64,000 nt of DNA, taken from Coriobacteriia bacterium (lineage in GTDB: Bacteria; Actinomycetota; Coriobacteriia; Anaerosomatales; PALSA-660). The first letter of the stretch is position 1, and each line of letters starts with the position of its first letter. Of the stretch, positions 53,490 through 62,310 are shown in pieces. The notes below the pieces were generated by a model. It saw only the letters and a list, made by a program, of their open reading frames with translations, was not told the DNA's origin and made no database searches. Location of the stretch: contig JANYAK010000003.1 in NCBI GenBank assembly GCA_025361335.1, positions 1 through 64,000 on the forward strand, written 5' to 3'. Position numbers and translations under genes: made by a program.

Positions 53490-53951
53490 TCAGATGTAGT
53501 CCGGACGCTTCACGACGCGATCGTCGACGTAGTCCTTGCGCAGGAGATGCCCCACCCAGTCATCAGGCAGCAGGATCCGCCTCAGGTCCGGGTGGCCCTC
53601 GAACTCGATGCCGAAGAGGTCGTACACCTCACGCTCCTGCCAGTCGGCCGCCGGCCACAGATCGAACAGCGAACTGATTCGCGGCTGGTCGCGGGGAACG
53701 GAGCACCGCAGCGACAGCCCGGTGCGGATCTCGGCCGACTCGAGCCGATAGACCAGCTCGAACGTCTCGCCCCGGTCGAGTGCCGTCACCACATCGAGCC
53801 GGGAGAATCCCAGCTCTTTCATGTCGCCGGCGGCCCGATGCAGGTCGTCGGGTTCCACGGTCAGCGTCCCGTCGCCGAACTCGCTCGAGAACAGCGGGCA
53901 CAACAGCGGGTATCGAGAGCACAGATGCTCTCTCAGCTCTTCGATGTTCAC
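53490..53951 (-). CDS. nuoC: NADH-quinone oxidoreductase subunit C
   Basis: 153 aa 30-kDa-type subunit. The family signature at the C-terminus is WPAADWQEREVYDLFGIEFEGHPDLRRILLPDDWVGHLLRKDY. Separate from nuoD here (fused NuoCD occurs in some bacteria). ATG overlaps the nuoB stop (4 bp). A 53-bp gap to nuoD is the largest inside the early operon. Confidence 0.95.
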   Translation of the reverse strand: MNIEELREHLCSRYPLLCPLFSSEFGDGTLTVEPDDLHRAAGDMKELGFSRLDVVTALDRGETFELVYRLESAEIRTGLSLRCSVPRDQPRISSLFDLWPAADWQEREVYDLFGIEFEGHPDLRRILLPDDWVGHLLRKDYVDDRVVKRPDYI

Positions 53952-54571
53952 TCGGGACCGCCACCGGGATCGGTCGGCCGGACGGGGACGTGCGGCACGG
54001 ACGGCCGCTCGCGCGCATCCACGGAGCCGGCTCGCTCATCGCCCGCGCTCGGCAGGACCATCTCGCGCGGATGAGAATGCCCGGCCGCGATGGACCGGGT
54101 CTGGATCAGCTCCCGCAGCTGGAGTATCCCGTCCTGGAGCGACTCCGGCCGCGGCGGGCACCCCGCGATGTACACGTCGACAGGAAGGAACTCGTCGATA
54201 CCGCGCACCACCGAATACGTGTCGTAGAAGAAGATGCCGCCCGACACGGCGCAGTTGCCCATCGCGACCACGTACTTGGGATCGGGCATCTGCTCGTACA
54301 GTCGCGCGATCGCCGGGGCCATCCTCCGCGTGACGGTGCCGGCCACCACCATGACGTCCGTGTGCCGCGGATCGGGCCGCGGGAACGTCCCCAAACGGTC
54401 GAAGTCGAACTTCGAGAACGACGCGGCGATGAGCTCCATGGCGCAGCAGGCCGTGCCCATGGGCATCGCCCACAGAGACTGCCCCCGCGACCAGTCGACG
54501 AGCGCATCCACCGAGGTCAGGAGAAGGGGCGCGCCGGTGAGGGCGCGACCGATGCGGTCTACGAGCGCCAT
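53948..54571 (-). CDS. nuoB: NADH-quinone oxidoreductase subunit B
   Basis: 207 aa subunit holding terminal cluster N2. The four ligands are present: C42 and C43 (GTACCAMEL), C107 (MGNCAVSGG) and C138 (AGCPPRPESL). Thus the N2-to-quinone end of the chain is intact even though the NADH arm genes are missing. ATG at 54571 overlaps nuoA by 13 bp. The C-terminal tail of about 35 residues is Pro-rich and variable. Confidence 0.96.
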   Translation of the reverse strand: MALVDRIGRALTGAPLLLTSVDALVDWSRGQSLWAMPMGTACCAMELIAASFSKFDFDRLGTFPRPDPRHTDVMVVAGTVTRRMAPAIARLYEQMPDPKYVVAMGNCAVSGGIFFYDTYSVVRGIDEFLPVDVYIAGCPPRPESLQDGILQLRELIQTRSIAAGHSHPREMVLPSAGDERAGSVDARERPSVPHVPVRPTDPGGGPE

Positions 54572-54921
54572 TCGAGCGCCCCCTTGCGCCACGCGTAGGC
54601 GAGTCCGAACGCGAGGAACCCGACGAACGCACCGACCGCGCCGAGGGACAGCGCCGATCCTCTCACCCGAGCAGCCACCGCGAACAGCAGCACGCTCTCA
54701 GCGTCGAAGATCACGAACAGGACCGCGATCGTGGCATATCGCAGGCGGACAGGGACATGGGGATCGCCGGCCTGCGGCATGCCACACTCGTAGGGTTCGC
54801 GCTTCTCCACGGTGGGCAGCCGCGGCGACAGCAGCTTGTTGACCCCGAAGACGACGCCCACGAAGGCGACCGCGGCGACGGCGGCACCGATCACGAACAT
54901 CAAGGACCCGACAGGACCCAC
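54559..54921 (-). CDS. nuoA: NADH-quinone oxidoreductase subunit A
   Basis: 120 aa with three transmembrane helices. Signature EPYECGMPQAGDPHVPVRLRYATIAVLFVIFDAESVLLFAVA, including the conserved Cys loop and the FDAE (usually FDVE) motif. GTG start with GGGGG five bases upstream. First gene of the operon, about 40 bp after the predicted transcription start. Confidence 0.95.
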   Translation of the reverse strand: MGPVGSLMFVIGAAVAAVAFVGVVFGVNKLLSPRLPTVEKREPYECGMPQAGDPHVPVRLRYATIAVLFVIFDAESVLLFAVAARVRGSALSLGAVGAFVGFLAFGLAYAWRKGALEWRS

Positions 54922-54967
54922 CGCGACCCCCCGCCCCGGCTACAGCCGCGAGCACCGGCTCGAGCGC

Positions 54968-54997
54968 ATCATACGCGAACGCCGAAGCGCTTGTAAA
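54968..54997 (-). promoter_or_regulatory. nuo operon promoter
   Basis: Minus-strand TTTACA (-35, 54992-54997) and TATGAT (-10, 54968-54973) with an 18-bp spacer, about 45 bp before nuoA. It is the only good sigma-70-type promoter seen upstream of the eleven-gene operon. Confidence 0.65.
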
Positions 54998-55009
54998 CGG
55001 CAGTTACAA
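54991..55009. promoter_or_regulatory. Inverted repeat over the nuo -35 (Rex-like)
   Basis: TTGTAA-N7-TTACAA is a perfect 6-bp inverted repeat overlapping the -35 hexamer. It resembles operators of the NADH/NAD-sensing repressor Rex (TTGTGAA-N4-TTCACAA), which controls nuo in Streptomyces, but the total length is 19 rather than 18 and the half-sites differ. Repression by a Rex-like protein is inference. Confidence 0.45.
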
Positions 55010-55044
55010 AGTCCCGGCACTCCCCCGGCACTCCCCCGGCGCTG

Positions 55045-57168
55045 CTAGTCGATTCCTTCCCCAAGCGCGTCCAATGCCTCCGTCAGGACGAGCCATTCGC
55101 GCTCCAGCTCGGCGATCCGGGCCTTCAACTCGCTGTACTCCCCCATGGCCGCATCGAACAGCTCGGGGCGCGCATAGGTCGAGCTGTCGCCGAGTGCCGC
55201 GACCAGCTCATCGTATCTCGCTTGAGCCACGGACAGTTCGGCATCGACGACGCCGAGACGCAGCTTCTCCGTCCGCCCCGCCCGATACGCCCGCTGCCGC
55301 GCCTCAGCCTCAGCCCTCTTCTGTTCCTTCGTCTTCGGCCCGCTCACCGGAGCGGTCACCACCGCCTCGGGCGCACGCTGCACCGGTGCGGCCCCGCCTG
55401 CGCCGCTGTGCTTCCTGCGAGGGGTGCCGGGGGCGCCGCCGCGAACACTCTGCGGCGCCGACTCCTTCCGCGTGGGGGTGGCCTCGGTCGCCGCAGCCTG
55501 GAGAGCAGCGGCGCCCCCGGCACCCCCGGACGAGGTCGAAGCGCCGGACCCCGCAGCGCCCGCAGCCGCATTCTTCTTCCACAGGTAGTAGTCGTAGTCC
55601 CCGTCGTAGAGCGTGACCGCGCCGTCCACCACCTCGACGATCTTGTTGGCGACGGCGCGGATGAGATGCCTGTCGTGCGTGATGAGCGCGATCGACCCGG
55701 TGAAGGCCACCAGCGCCTGCTCCAGCACGTCCCGCGCCCGGATGTCCAGGTGGTTCGTCGGCTCGTCCAGGCACAGCAGCGGCGCCGGTCGAACGAGCAT
55801 CTTGGCCAATGCCAGGCGGGACCGCTCCCCACCCGACAGCACCACCACCTTCTTGTCCACGTCGTCCCTCACGAACAGGAACGCGCCCGCCAGGGATCTG
55901 ACCTGCGACTGCGTCCAACCCGGCGCCACACCGTCAAGCTCGGCGAACACGGTCTTCCTCGCGTCGAGCGACTCGAGCTGGTGCTGGGCGAAGTACGCCA
56001 CGGAGACATGCTCGCCCAGGGTGCGCGATCCCGCGTCGGGCTGAAGCACTCCGGCGAGCATCTTGAGCAGGGTCGACTTGCCTGCGCCGTTGGGGCCGAC
56101 GAGCGCCACCTTGTCGCCGCGATACAGCGAGAAGTCGAGCGCATCGTAGACCCGCAGGTCGCCGTACGACTTCGCCACGCCCTCCAGCGCGATGACCATA
56201 TCCCCAGTGCGCGGTGGCTGGGGGAACTTGAACCGGACCCTCGGGCCTTCCGGCGGCAGCTCGATACGCTCCACCTTCGCGAGCGACTTCACCCGGCTCT
56301 GGACCTGACGAGACTTGGTGTTCTTGTAGCGGAAGCGCTCGATGAACCGCTCGGTCTCCGCGATCTTGCGGTCCTGGTTCTTCTTCTCGGCGGCCAGGCG
56401 CTCCAGCGAGTCCGCTTTCTGGTCCTGATAGGCCTCGTAGTCGCCCGCGTACGACACCAGGCGTCCGCGGTCGATCTCGACCACGTGGTCGACAAGGCCG
56501 TTCATGAACGCCCGGTCGTGGCTGACGAGCACGATGGCGCCGTCGTAGGAGCGCAGGAAGTTCTCCAGCCACGTGACGGCCTCGAGATCCAGGTGGTTCG
56601 TCGGCTCGTCAAGAAGCAGCACGTCGGGTTGCGTGAGCAGCAGCTTGGCCAGCGCGATCCGCATCAGCCAGCCACCGGAGAACTCGTCCGTCATGCGCGT
56701 GAAGTCGCGTTCCTTGAAGCCGAGCCCCGTCAGCACCGCCTTGGCGTCCGCCTCGATGGTGTAGCCGCCCAGGTGCTCGAAGCGGTCCCGAAGACGACCG
56801 TACTCACTCAGCAGGCGCTCCTGCTCGACGGGATCTTCTTCGTCGGAGATGTCCTCTTCCAGCACGGTCAGCCGATGCTCGATCGACGTGATCTCCGAGG
56901 CGACGGTAAGCACTTCGGCCAGCAGCATGCGGCCGCGCATCTCGATGGCCTCCTGCTTCAGGTAGCCGATGACGGCGTCCTTGGCCGAGGTGACCACCCC
57001 GGCGTCCGGCTCCTGCTCTCGGGCGATGATCTCCATCAGCGTCGTCTTGCCCGCTCCGTTGGGCCCGACCAGCGCGACACGCGCCCTGCCCCCGATATGT
57101 AGCGACACGTCCCGGAACAGGACGCGGTCGCCGAAGGACTTCTCTATGCCGTGCAGGGTGAGGGACAT
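55045..57168 (-). CDS. ABC-F family ATPase
   Basis: 707 aa cytosolic twin-ABC protein without membrane segments. First ABC: Walker [10 protein letters not shown] (35-43), [30 protein letters not shown]. The inter-domain linker is charged ([50 protein letters not shown]). Second [37 protein letters not shown]. An Ala/Gly/Ser-rich linker of about 90 residues leads to a C-terminal coiled coil like that of Uup. ABC-F proteins act on the ribosome; antibiotic resistance cannot be inferred. ATG at 57168. Confidence 0.93.
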   Translation of the reverse strand: MSLTLHGIEKSFGDRVLFRDVSLHIGGRARVALVGPNGAGKTTLMEIIAREQEPDAGVVTSAKDAVIGYLKQEAIEMRGRMLLAEVLTVASEITSIEHRLTVLEEDISDEEDPVEQERLLSEYGRLRDRFEHLGGYTIEADAKAVLTGLGFKERDFTRMTDEFSGGWLMRIALAKLLLTQPDVLLLDEPTNHLDLEAVTWLENFLRSYDGAIVLVSHDRAFMNGLVDHVVEIDRGRLVSYAGDYEAYQDQKADSLERLAAEKKNQDRKIAETERFIERFRYKNTKSRQVQSRVKSLAKVERIELPPEGPRVRFKFPQPPRTGDMVIALEGVAKSYGDLRVYDALDFSLYRGDKVALVGPNGAGKSTLLKMLAGVLQPDAGSRTLGEHVSVAYFAQHQLESLDARKTVFAELDGVAPGWTQSQVRSLAGAFLFVRDDVDKKVVVLSGGERSRLALAKMLVRPAPLLCLDEPTNHLDIRARDVLEQALVAFTGSIALITHDRHLIRAVANKIVEVVDGAVTLYDGDYDYYLWKKNAAAGAAGSGASTSSGGAGGAAALQAAATEATPTRKESAPQSVRGGAPGTPRRKHSGAGGAAPVQRAPEAVVTAPVSGPKTKEQKRAEAEARQRAYRAGRTEKLRLGVVDAELSVAQARYDELVAALGDSSTYARPELFDAAMGEYSELKARIAELEREWLVLTEALDALGEGID

Positions 57169-57181
57169 GCGTGAGAGTGTA

Positions 57182-57207
57182 GCAGGGCGCCCCTGTGGAC
57201 GCCCTGC
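57182..57207 (-). terminator. Hairpin upstream of the ABC-F gene
   Basis: GCAGGGCG/CGCCCTGC, a perfect 8-bp stem with a 10-base loop, lies between the membrane-protein stop (57243) and the ABC-F start. On the minus strand it is followed by TACACTCTC rather than a T run, so termination is uncertain; it could instead be a leader hairpin. Confidence 0.4.
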
Positions 57208-57242
57208 CGGACAACATCGTAGGCGAGTTCCCGCCAGCCGGC

Positions 57243-58055
57243 TCAGGTGATGTCGAACACCCGTCTCACGTCGAGCGCCAGCATGGCACCGAGTCCCACC
57301 AGCGCATACCCGGCCATCCAGCCGTAGTCGACGAGCATCCCGGACTGGTACGTCTCCTTGAAGACCAGCCAGTTGAATGCCGCGTCGGACACGGCGACGA
57401 GCGTCACTCCGGCCGCGACCGCCCACCATGGCCATCCGAGCCGGCCGCCCTGCAGGTGCCTGATGGTGAGCACTATCGCCAAAGCCGGCCCCAGCAGCAG
57501 CACGAGGTCCGCCGCGGGGTATGCGATCGTGAGGACGCGCTCCGCGAGGCTGACCTCCGCGTCGGCCAGCACCGGCTGGATGAACACCCCGAAGAGGCCG
57601 ATCCCCAGCGCCACGGACACCACGCCCGCGACGATCACGGGGTTGCGCAGGCTGACGAGCCCACGGTACGCCATCGCGGCGAGAATGAGGCCCACACCGA
57701 ACAGCGCGTACTGCGACAGGTAGAACACATCGGGGAGACCGGGGAACGGCACCTCGCCCGACTTCGTGGCGAGCTCGTAGTACGCGAACGCTATGTCTCC
57801 GAGCGCGAACAGGCCGACGCCCCCCGCGATCAGCATCCACTGGGTCCGCAGGGGCTCTCCCCTATCGAAGCTCAGTGCAGTGCTGAGGGCGGCGATGGCG
57901 GCGGTCCCGATGACCAGGATGCCCCCGATGTCGCTGACGGCGGTCGAGACGCTGTCGCCGGTCGGCCAGAACGTCATGAAGGCGGCGATCCCGCCGATGG
58001 CGACCACCATGGCCGCCGCGTATATCAGGGTGCGTCGACTCACCGAGGCCATCAT
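57243..58055 (-). CDS. Seven- to eight-helix membrane protein, unknown
   Basis: 270 aa, mostly hydrophobic with about eight predicted helices ([59 protein letters not shown] and so on). The layout is reminiscent of sensory membrane domains found N-terminal to GGDEF or histidine-kinase outputs, but no output domain is attached. Function unknown. Its ATG overlaps the stop of the small gene upstream (ATGA), so the two probably form a unit. Confidence 0.75.
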   Translation of the reverse strand: MMASVSRRTLIYAAAMVVAIGGIAAFMTFWPTGDSVSTAVSDIGGILVIGTAAIAALSTALSFDRGEPLRTQWMLIAGGVGLFALGDIAFAYYELATKSGEVPFPGLPDVFYLSQYALFGVGLILAAMAYRGLVSLRNPVIVAGVVSVALGIGLFGVFIQPVLADAEVSLAERVLTIAYPAADLVLLLGPALAIVLTIRHLQGGRLGWPWWAVAAGVTLVAVSDAAFNWLVFKETYQSGMLVDYGWMAGYALVGLGAMLALDVRRVFDIT

Positions 58056-58282
58056 CGGGCACCACTTTCTATCCTTGTCAGCAAGTCGTCCACGGTCGAG
58101 CGGCCCGCCACCGGACTGAGCACGCGCCTGATATTGGCCTCGATAGCCGGAAGGTCGTCAAGAACCAGTTCGTCAGCGGTCTTGCCCATGGAGATCGCGC
58201 TGGCCCGGACGCACGTGTCCGCGACGATCCTCCCGGTGTACGGCTCAAGAACCTCTGTGACCACAGCGAACAAGCTCGCCAT
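58052..58282 (-). CDS. Small protein, unknown
   Basis: 76 aa, soluble, beginning MASLFAVVTEVLEPYTGRIVADTCVRASAISMGKTADELVLDDL. It has one hydrophobic helix and an acidic C-terminal half, with no recognised domain. Start at ATG 58282, preceded by AAGGGGGGGG; the ORF-track start is 34 codons upstream. Coupled by a 4-bp overlap to the membrane-protein gene, so it may be its partner. Confidence 0.6.
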   Translation of the reverse strand: MASLFAVVTEVLEPYTGRIVADTCVRASAISMGKTADELVLDDLPAIEANIRRVLSPVAGRSTVDDLLTRIESGAR

Positions 58283-58436
58283 GCCCCCCCCTTTCGTCCC
58301 CCCACGATCCCGAGGGCGGTCTCGCCCTCGGCGCCACCCAGGAGGGCGCACCTCCATATTGCCAGAATCCGGACTCCTGCGCATCGCGGGTGCTCACCGC
58401 GCTGGGTCGCCACTGCCGTTCACATGCGGCGACGTG

Positions 58437-58464
58437 AAAGGGCGGCCCCATCGGGACCGCCCTT
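58437..58464 (-). terminator. Terminator of cspA
   Basis: AAGGGCGG pairs with CCGCCCTT across an 11-base loop and, on the minus strand, is followed by a short T run (CCCTTTCAC). It lies about 35 bases past the cspA stop codon. Confidence 0.8.
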
Positions 58465-58497
58465 CCGCACTGCGATATGAGTCGCGAAGCTCGAGAA

Positions 58498-58701
58498 CTA
58501 GAGCTTGCGGACGTTGCTCGCCTGCTGCTTGCCGTTCTGCCCCGTCGTGATGTCGAACGCCACGGCCTGGCCCTCATCGAGGGTCTTGAAGCCGTCCCCC
58601 TGGATCTCCGAGAAGTGCACGAAGACGTCGTCCCCACCGTCATGCGAGATGAAGCCATAGCCCTTGTCCGGATTGAACCACTTAACGGTACCTTCAGCCA
58701 T
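58498..58701 (-). CDS. cspA: Cold-shock protein (CspA family)
   Basis: 67 aa single cold-shock domain, an RNA chaperone binding single-stranded nucleic acid. RNP1 KGYGFIS and RNP2 VFVHFS are intact, with the N-terminal [13 protein letters not shown] at 58701 follows TAGGTTAGGA. Monocistronic, with its own terminator and a leader of roughly 100 bases that can fold back (see 58745-58801). Confidence 0.96.
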   Translation of the reverse strand: MAEGTVKWFNPDKGYGFISHDGGDDVFVHFSEIQGDGFKTLDEGQAVAFDITTGQNGKQQASNVRKL

Positions 58702-58744
58702 TCCTAACCTACCTATCCGCCCCCTGGGGGCAACACAAGCGCCC

Positions 58745-58801
58745 CGACTACCCAGCCGCACCCCTCTTCAGGTACAGGCTTAGAAATTGCGCGGGTAGTC
58801 G
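58745..58801. repeat. Long inverted repeat in the cspA leader
   Basis: Arms CGACTACCC (58745-58753) and GGGTAGTCG (58793-58801) are perfectly complementary across 39 bases. If transcribed, the arms would form the closing stem of a cspA 5' UTR structure, the kind of element that controls cold-shock mRNAs. It also lies between divergent genes (cspA and the HEAT-like gene) and could be a protein-binding site. Nothing else is recognised in 58702-58957. Confidence 0.5.
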
Positions 58802-58957
58802 AAACCGCCAACTTCAGGGCCACGTATTGGCCCGTGGGCGTAGTGTACGCGAATGTCCATCGGTTGTCGCGTACAAGTTGCGGACGAAAGGAAGACCAGC
58901 GTCCGGTGTGCTTGCGGCCCGTTCCCCTACGTGGTGTGATGTGGCCCGGAGGCACAC

Positions 58958-60919
58958 ATGGACGAGGCTGGGATCCTGGAGTCCGTCGTCAGGAACATGG
59001 GGGCTGCGTGGCGGATGATCCGCCTGTATCCCGCCTCCAGCCCCCTGCGCCTGCAGGCCGCCCAGGCGGTCTGCGACTCCATCGAGGCATACATCGAGGC
59101 GGGCCCCTCGCTGCGGCTCGTCGTGGTCCCGGAAGGATTCGTCCTTCGAGGCATCGATGGCCTCCTGACGGCCCCCGGCATCCCCGAGGTCTCGGACGCG
59201 CTGGCCTCGCACAGCACGGCCGAGGTGCGATTCGATGCCACGCCGCTCGCGGCCGAGGTCATCGCCTTCCTCACGGCGGTCCAGCTTCAGCCCCATGAGC
59301 TGGAGGGGACGAACGGCCTGGTCGGCCAGCTCGCCGCGTCCGGGGTCGGCGCGATCAAGGTCGTGCCGGTGGCCATCTCCCGTGTCGAAGCCACCCTCGA
59401 GATCCCCGAGGATGAAGCCGATTCCTTCCTGGCGGAGCTAGCCGCCGACTCCGACCGGTTCACCATGTGGCTGCGCTCTCTGCTCACGTACGATGACGAG
59501 GCTCTGATCGAAGCGCTGCTCGAGATATCCGTCGCCGCGAAGGAGCCTGGCATCCTGGCGCGGTCGATGGCCGTCGCCTTCGTCGAGCAGGACACCCGCG
59601 GAAAGGACAGGCTCCTCGAGATGTCCGTGGACTTGGCGCCGCTGCGAACCATCGCCGCCGACATGCTGGCGAACCTCTCGTCAGTCGAGCTCACAGCGGC
59701 CATTCGCGGTGGAATACATGGCGCCAATCCGATGGCGATGTCTGCCGCGCTGACCGGCCTCCCGATGGGCGCCCGCTCGCAGGAGCTCGTCGACGAGACC
59801 CTCGAGGCGCTCCACGCCGCGGACGCCGAGTCCGCCGAGATCGCGTTTTTGGAGCACATGATCGAGATCCGCCGGACGGCCCCGACGGAGCCGTCGGTCG
59901 TCGACAGCCGTCCTGTGTACCGCTCCGTCCTTGAGTCCTCGCGCCTGCCCGCGGGACCCTTGGCCGCAGTCGGCGACGAGCTGTGCTCGCGCCGGGCTCT
60001 CGACGCGGTCGGACTCGCCACGGTCACAGGGCTGCTCTCGACCGCGGCGAACATGGATGCATACGGCCGCGTGATCGATGCGCTGGCCCGCTCCATCCCC
60101 CACCTCCTCCAGACGGGCAACGCGGACACGGCCGTCCTCATCGTTCGGACTTTGGGTGACGCCCAGATCCGCCCTTCCCGATCGTGGCCCGACCTGGACG
60201 CGACACACGCGCACGCGGTCGACCAGGCATGCGGAGTCGCATCCATGGCGGCCCTGGTCGCCGGACCGTACGACGAGGAGACATGCGCCGCTCACGCGCG
60301 CGAGCTCGTCTCCCTTGGAGGCGAGAAGGCCGCGTGGAACTTGGCTGATGCCGCTCTGACCTCGGACGCCGATTCGGCCATGTCCTGCGCTGAGACGGTT
60401 CTGGGGCGCAGGCTGCCCGAGCTGCTGGCTCCCAAGGCGCTCAGCGCCGATGCCCGCCATGCGGCCCGCTTGGCGGAGCTGTTCGCACGCGATGGCGGCC
60501 CGCGCTGCATGCAGGCGCTGGGCCTGCTGGTGGGCCACTCGGATGAGCGCGTGCGCACCGCTTCCGCAAAGGGGATCTGTGCGGCCGGGGGAAGCGGGCG
60601 GACCACATACGGCCCGGGCCTGCTGCGCGATGCCTCCCCCACCGTCAGCCTCGTCACCGTCAGTGCACTGGGCCGCGCGGGCGGGGACGACGTGACCGCG
60701 ATGCTCGCGAGCCGCCTGGCCGAGATCGCCAGCGACTCCGAGCTGTCGCTGGCCCGCGAGATCATCGCAGCTCTCTCACGCTCCGCGTCCGACACCGCCC
60801 GTGCCGCCTTGACGCGGGTCGCTGAACACACGCCGATCTTCCAGAGGCGCAAGACCGTGGAGATCCGGAACCTGGCGAAGCGTGCACTCGCGTCGATGAC
60901 GGACAGGGGGGCCGAGTAG
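58958..60919 (+). CDS. HEAT-repeat-like protein, unknown function
   Basis: 653 aa soluble, alpha-rich protein. The C-terminal part (about 470-650) has HEAT-like helical repeats (GHSDERVRTASAKGICAAG, DASPTVSLVTVSALGRAGGDDVTAML). The N-terminal part (about 1-165) starts WRMIRLYPASSPLRLQAAQAVCDSIEAYIEAG and resembles the N-terminus of the next gene. Likely a scaffold; no enzyme motif seen. ATG with GGAGG five bases upstream. The next gene begins immediately after its stop. Confidence 0.75.
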   Translation: MDEAGILESVVRNMGAAWRMIRLYPASSPLRLQAAQAVCDSIEAYIEAGPSLRLVVVPEGFVLRGIDGLLTAPGIPEVSDALASHSTAEVRFDATPLAAEVIAFLTAVQLQPHELEGTNGLVGQLAASGVGAIKVVPVAISRVEATLEIPEDEADSFLAELAADSDRFTMWLRSLLTYDDEALIEALLEISVAAKEPGILARSMAVAFVEQDTRGKDRLLEMSVDLAPLRTIAADMLANLSSVELTAAIRGGIHGANPMAMSAALTGLPMGARSQELVDETLEALHAADAESAEIAFLEHMIEIRRTAPTEPSVVDSRPVYRSVLESSRLPAGPLAAVGDELCSRRALDAVGLATVTGLLSTAANMDAYGRVIDALARSIPHLLQTGNADTAVLIVRTLGDAQIRPSRSWPDLDATHAHAVDQACGVASMAALVAGPYDEETCAAHARELVSLGGEKAAWNLADAALTSDADSAMSCAETVLGRRLPELLAPKALSADARHAARLAELFARDGGPRCMQALGLLVGHSDERVRTASAKGICAAGGSGRTTYGPGLLRDASPTVSLVTVSALGRAGGDDVTAMLASRLAEIASDSELSLAREIIAALSRSASDTARAALTRVAEHTPIFQRRKTVEIRNLAKRALASMTDRGAE

Positions 60920-62236
60920 ATGGGCGCCGCGGACATCACCCACGCGCTCGCGGCGTCGCGCAGGGCCGTTCGCCTGTATCCGCCGGAGCACCCCACGCAC
61001 CGCGAGAAGATCCAAGACCTCGCTGCGGCCGTGGTCGCCGAGGTGGATGTGCGGCCGCTGACGCTCAACCTGCGCCAAGGGCGCCTGTACGTCGACAGCG
61101 ATGTCATCACCGACTCGGGACCCTCCACGCGCGCGCTGGCCGAGGCCATGGCGGCCCGAAGGCTGGAGAGCCTCACGTTTCACATGGGGTTCAGCACGAC
61201 CGACGCAACCGGGCTCAGCGAGGTACTCATCCTTCTGCCCTCTCCCGAACTCGACGCCGTTGCTGAACTTGAGGCGCGTGACGTCCGCGCCGTCACGGTC
61301 TCCGCCCTGGAGGACGACTCGCTTCAGAAGGCTGAGGAGCGAGACAGACGCCGCGAAGCGGACCGCGCGCTGTACCGACGCGCGCTCTCCGGCTTCCGCG
61401 ACACCATCGTCGCGCTCGGGGGGACCGAACCCGTCGACGGAGGGGAGGCACGCCGCGCGGTCGCGTCCCTGGTCGCTCGGGTCGCGGAGTCCCCGGGTTC
61501 GCTCCTCGCTCTGACGACCATGATCAGTCACGGCGAACGCCTGCCGGCGCATTCCGTGCGCGTCATGCTGCTCTCCTTGGTTCTCGGTCATCGTCTCGGA
61601 CTCGGCGACCGAGAGCTTCTATCCCTGGGCATGGCGGCTCTCATGCACGACACCGGGGAGGCGCTGGCGACCGAGACCGGCGCGCCGGCGGACACAGAGG
61701 CTGTGCGCTTGGACCACCCGGCTCTGGGCGCCGCGGCCTTGGGGTCACTGCCCGACGAGGACTGTGCGGCCATGATCGTCGCGCTGGAGCATCACATGGG
61801 CGTCGACGGAACCGGCTGGCCCACCCGGCAAGAGGGCGGCCGTCCGCACCCCTACAGCCGGATCGTCGCGGTGACCGATCGATACGACGATCTGACGCGG
61901 AAGGAAGACGGCTCGGCGCTGATGCCGGACGCAGCGGTCGCCCAATTGCTCCGTGAGGCCTCCGGCGGGCCGCTCGACCCCGTGTTCGCGCGCCTTCTCA
62001 CCCAGGCACTGGGGGTCTTCCCCATCGGCACCACGGTCCGGCTGTCGGACCACACCATCGCCGTGGTCCGCGACCCTGGCGACGACCCGTTGCGTCCGAC
62101 GATCGTCCCCGTCTTGGACCCGGATGGCGTGACTCTGCCGGCATCCGACGGCTTCGACCTGCGGGACGACCCGCGCCTGATAGTCGAGATCGTCGTCCCC
62201 TCTCTGGTCGGCGTGCACCCTGCGGACGAGTTGTAA
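60920..62236 (+). CDS. HD-GYP-type phosphohydrolase-like protein
   Basis: 438 aa. Residues 1-130 match the upstream neighbour's N-terminus (SRRAVRLYPPEHPTHREKIQDLAAAV). About 205-375 is an HD-GYP-like domain: H211, H243-D244 (LMHDTGE, usual HDIGK), H266, H291-H292 (LEHHMGVDGTGWP, GWP for GYP) and D320 (VTDRYDDL). Metal ligands look intact, so it may hydrolyse c-di-GMP or a related dinucleotide, but the Lys-to-Glu and Tyr-to-Trp changes make this uncertain. ATG directly follows the previous stop. Confidence 0.8.
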   Translation: MGAADITHALAASRRAVRLYPPEHPTHREKIQDLAAAVVAEVDVRPLTLNLRQGRLYVDSDVITDSGPSTRALAEAMAARRLESLTFHMGFSTTDATGLSEVLILLPSPELDAVAELEARDVRAVTVSALEDDSLQKAEERDRRREADRALYRRALSGFRDTIVALGGTEPVDGGEARRAVASLVARVAESPGSLLALTTMISHGERLPAHSVRVMLLSLVLGHRLGLGDRELLSLGMAALMHDTGEALATETGAPADTEAVRLDHPALGAAALGSLPDEDCAAMIVALEHHMGVDGTGWPTRQEGGRPHPYSRIVAVTDRYDDLTRKEDGSALMPDAAVAQLLREASGGPLDPVFARLLTQALGVFPIGTTVRLSDHTIAVVRDPGDDPLRPTIVPVLDPDGVTLPASDGFDLRDDPRLIVEIVVPSLVGVHPADEL

Positions 62237-62310
62237 CCCCGGCCGGGAAGCACGAGCACCGTCGCCGCTCCGTACGCCATGCCGGAGCCCCCACGCCCCG
62301 GGCGAATGCG

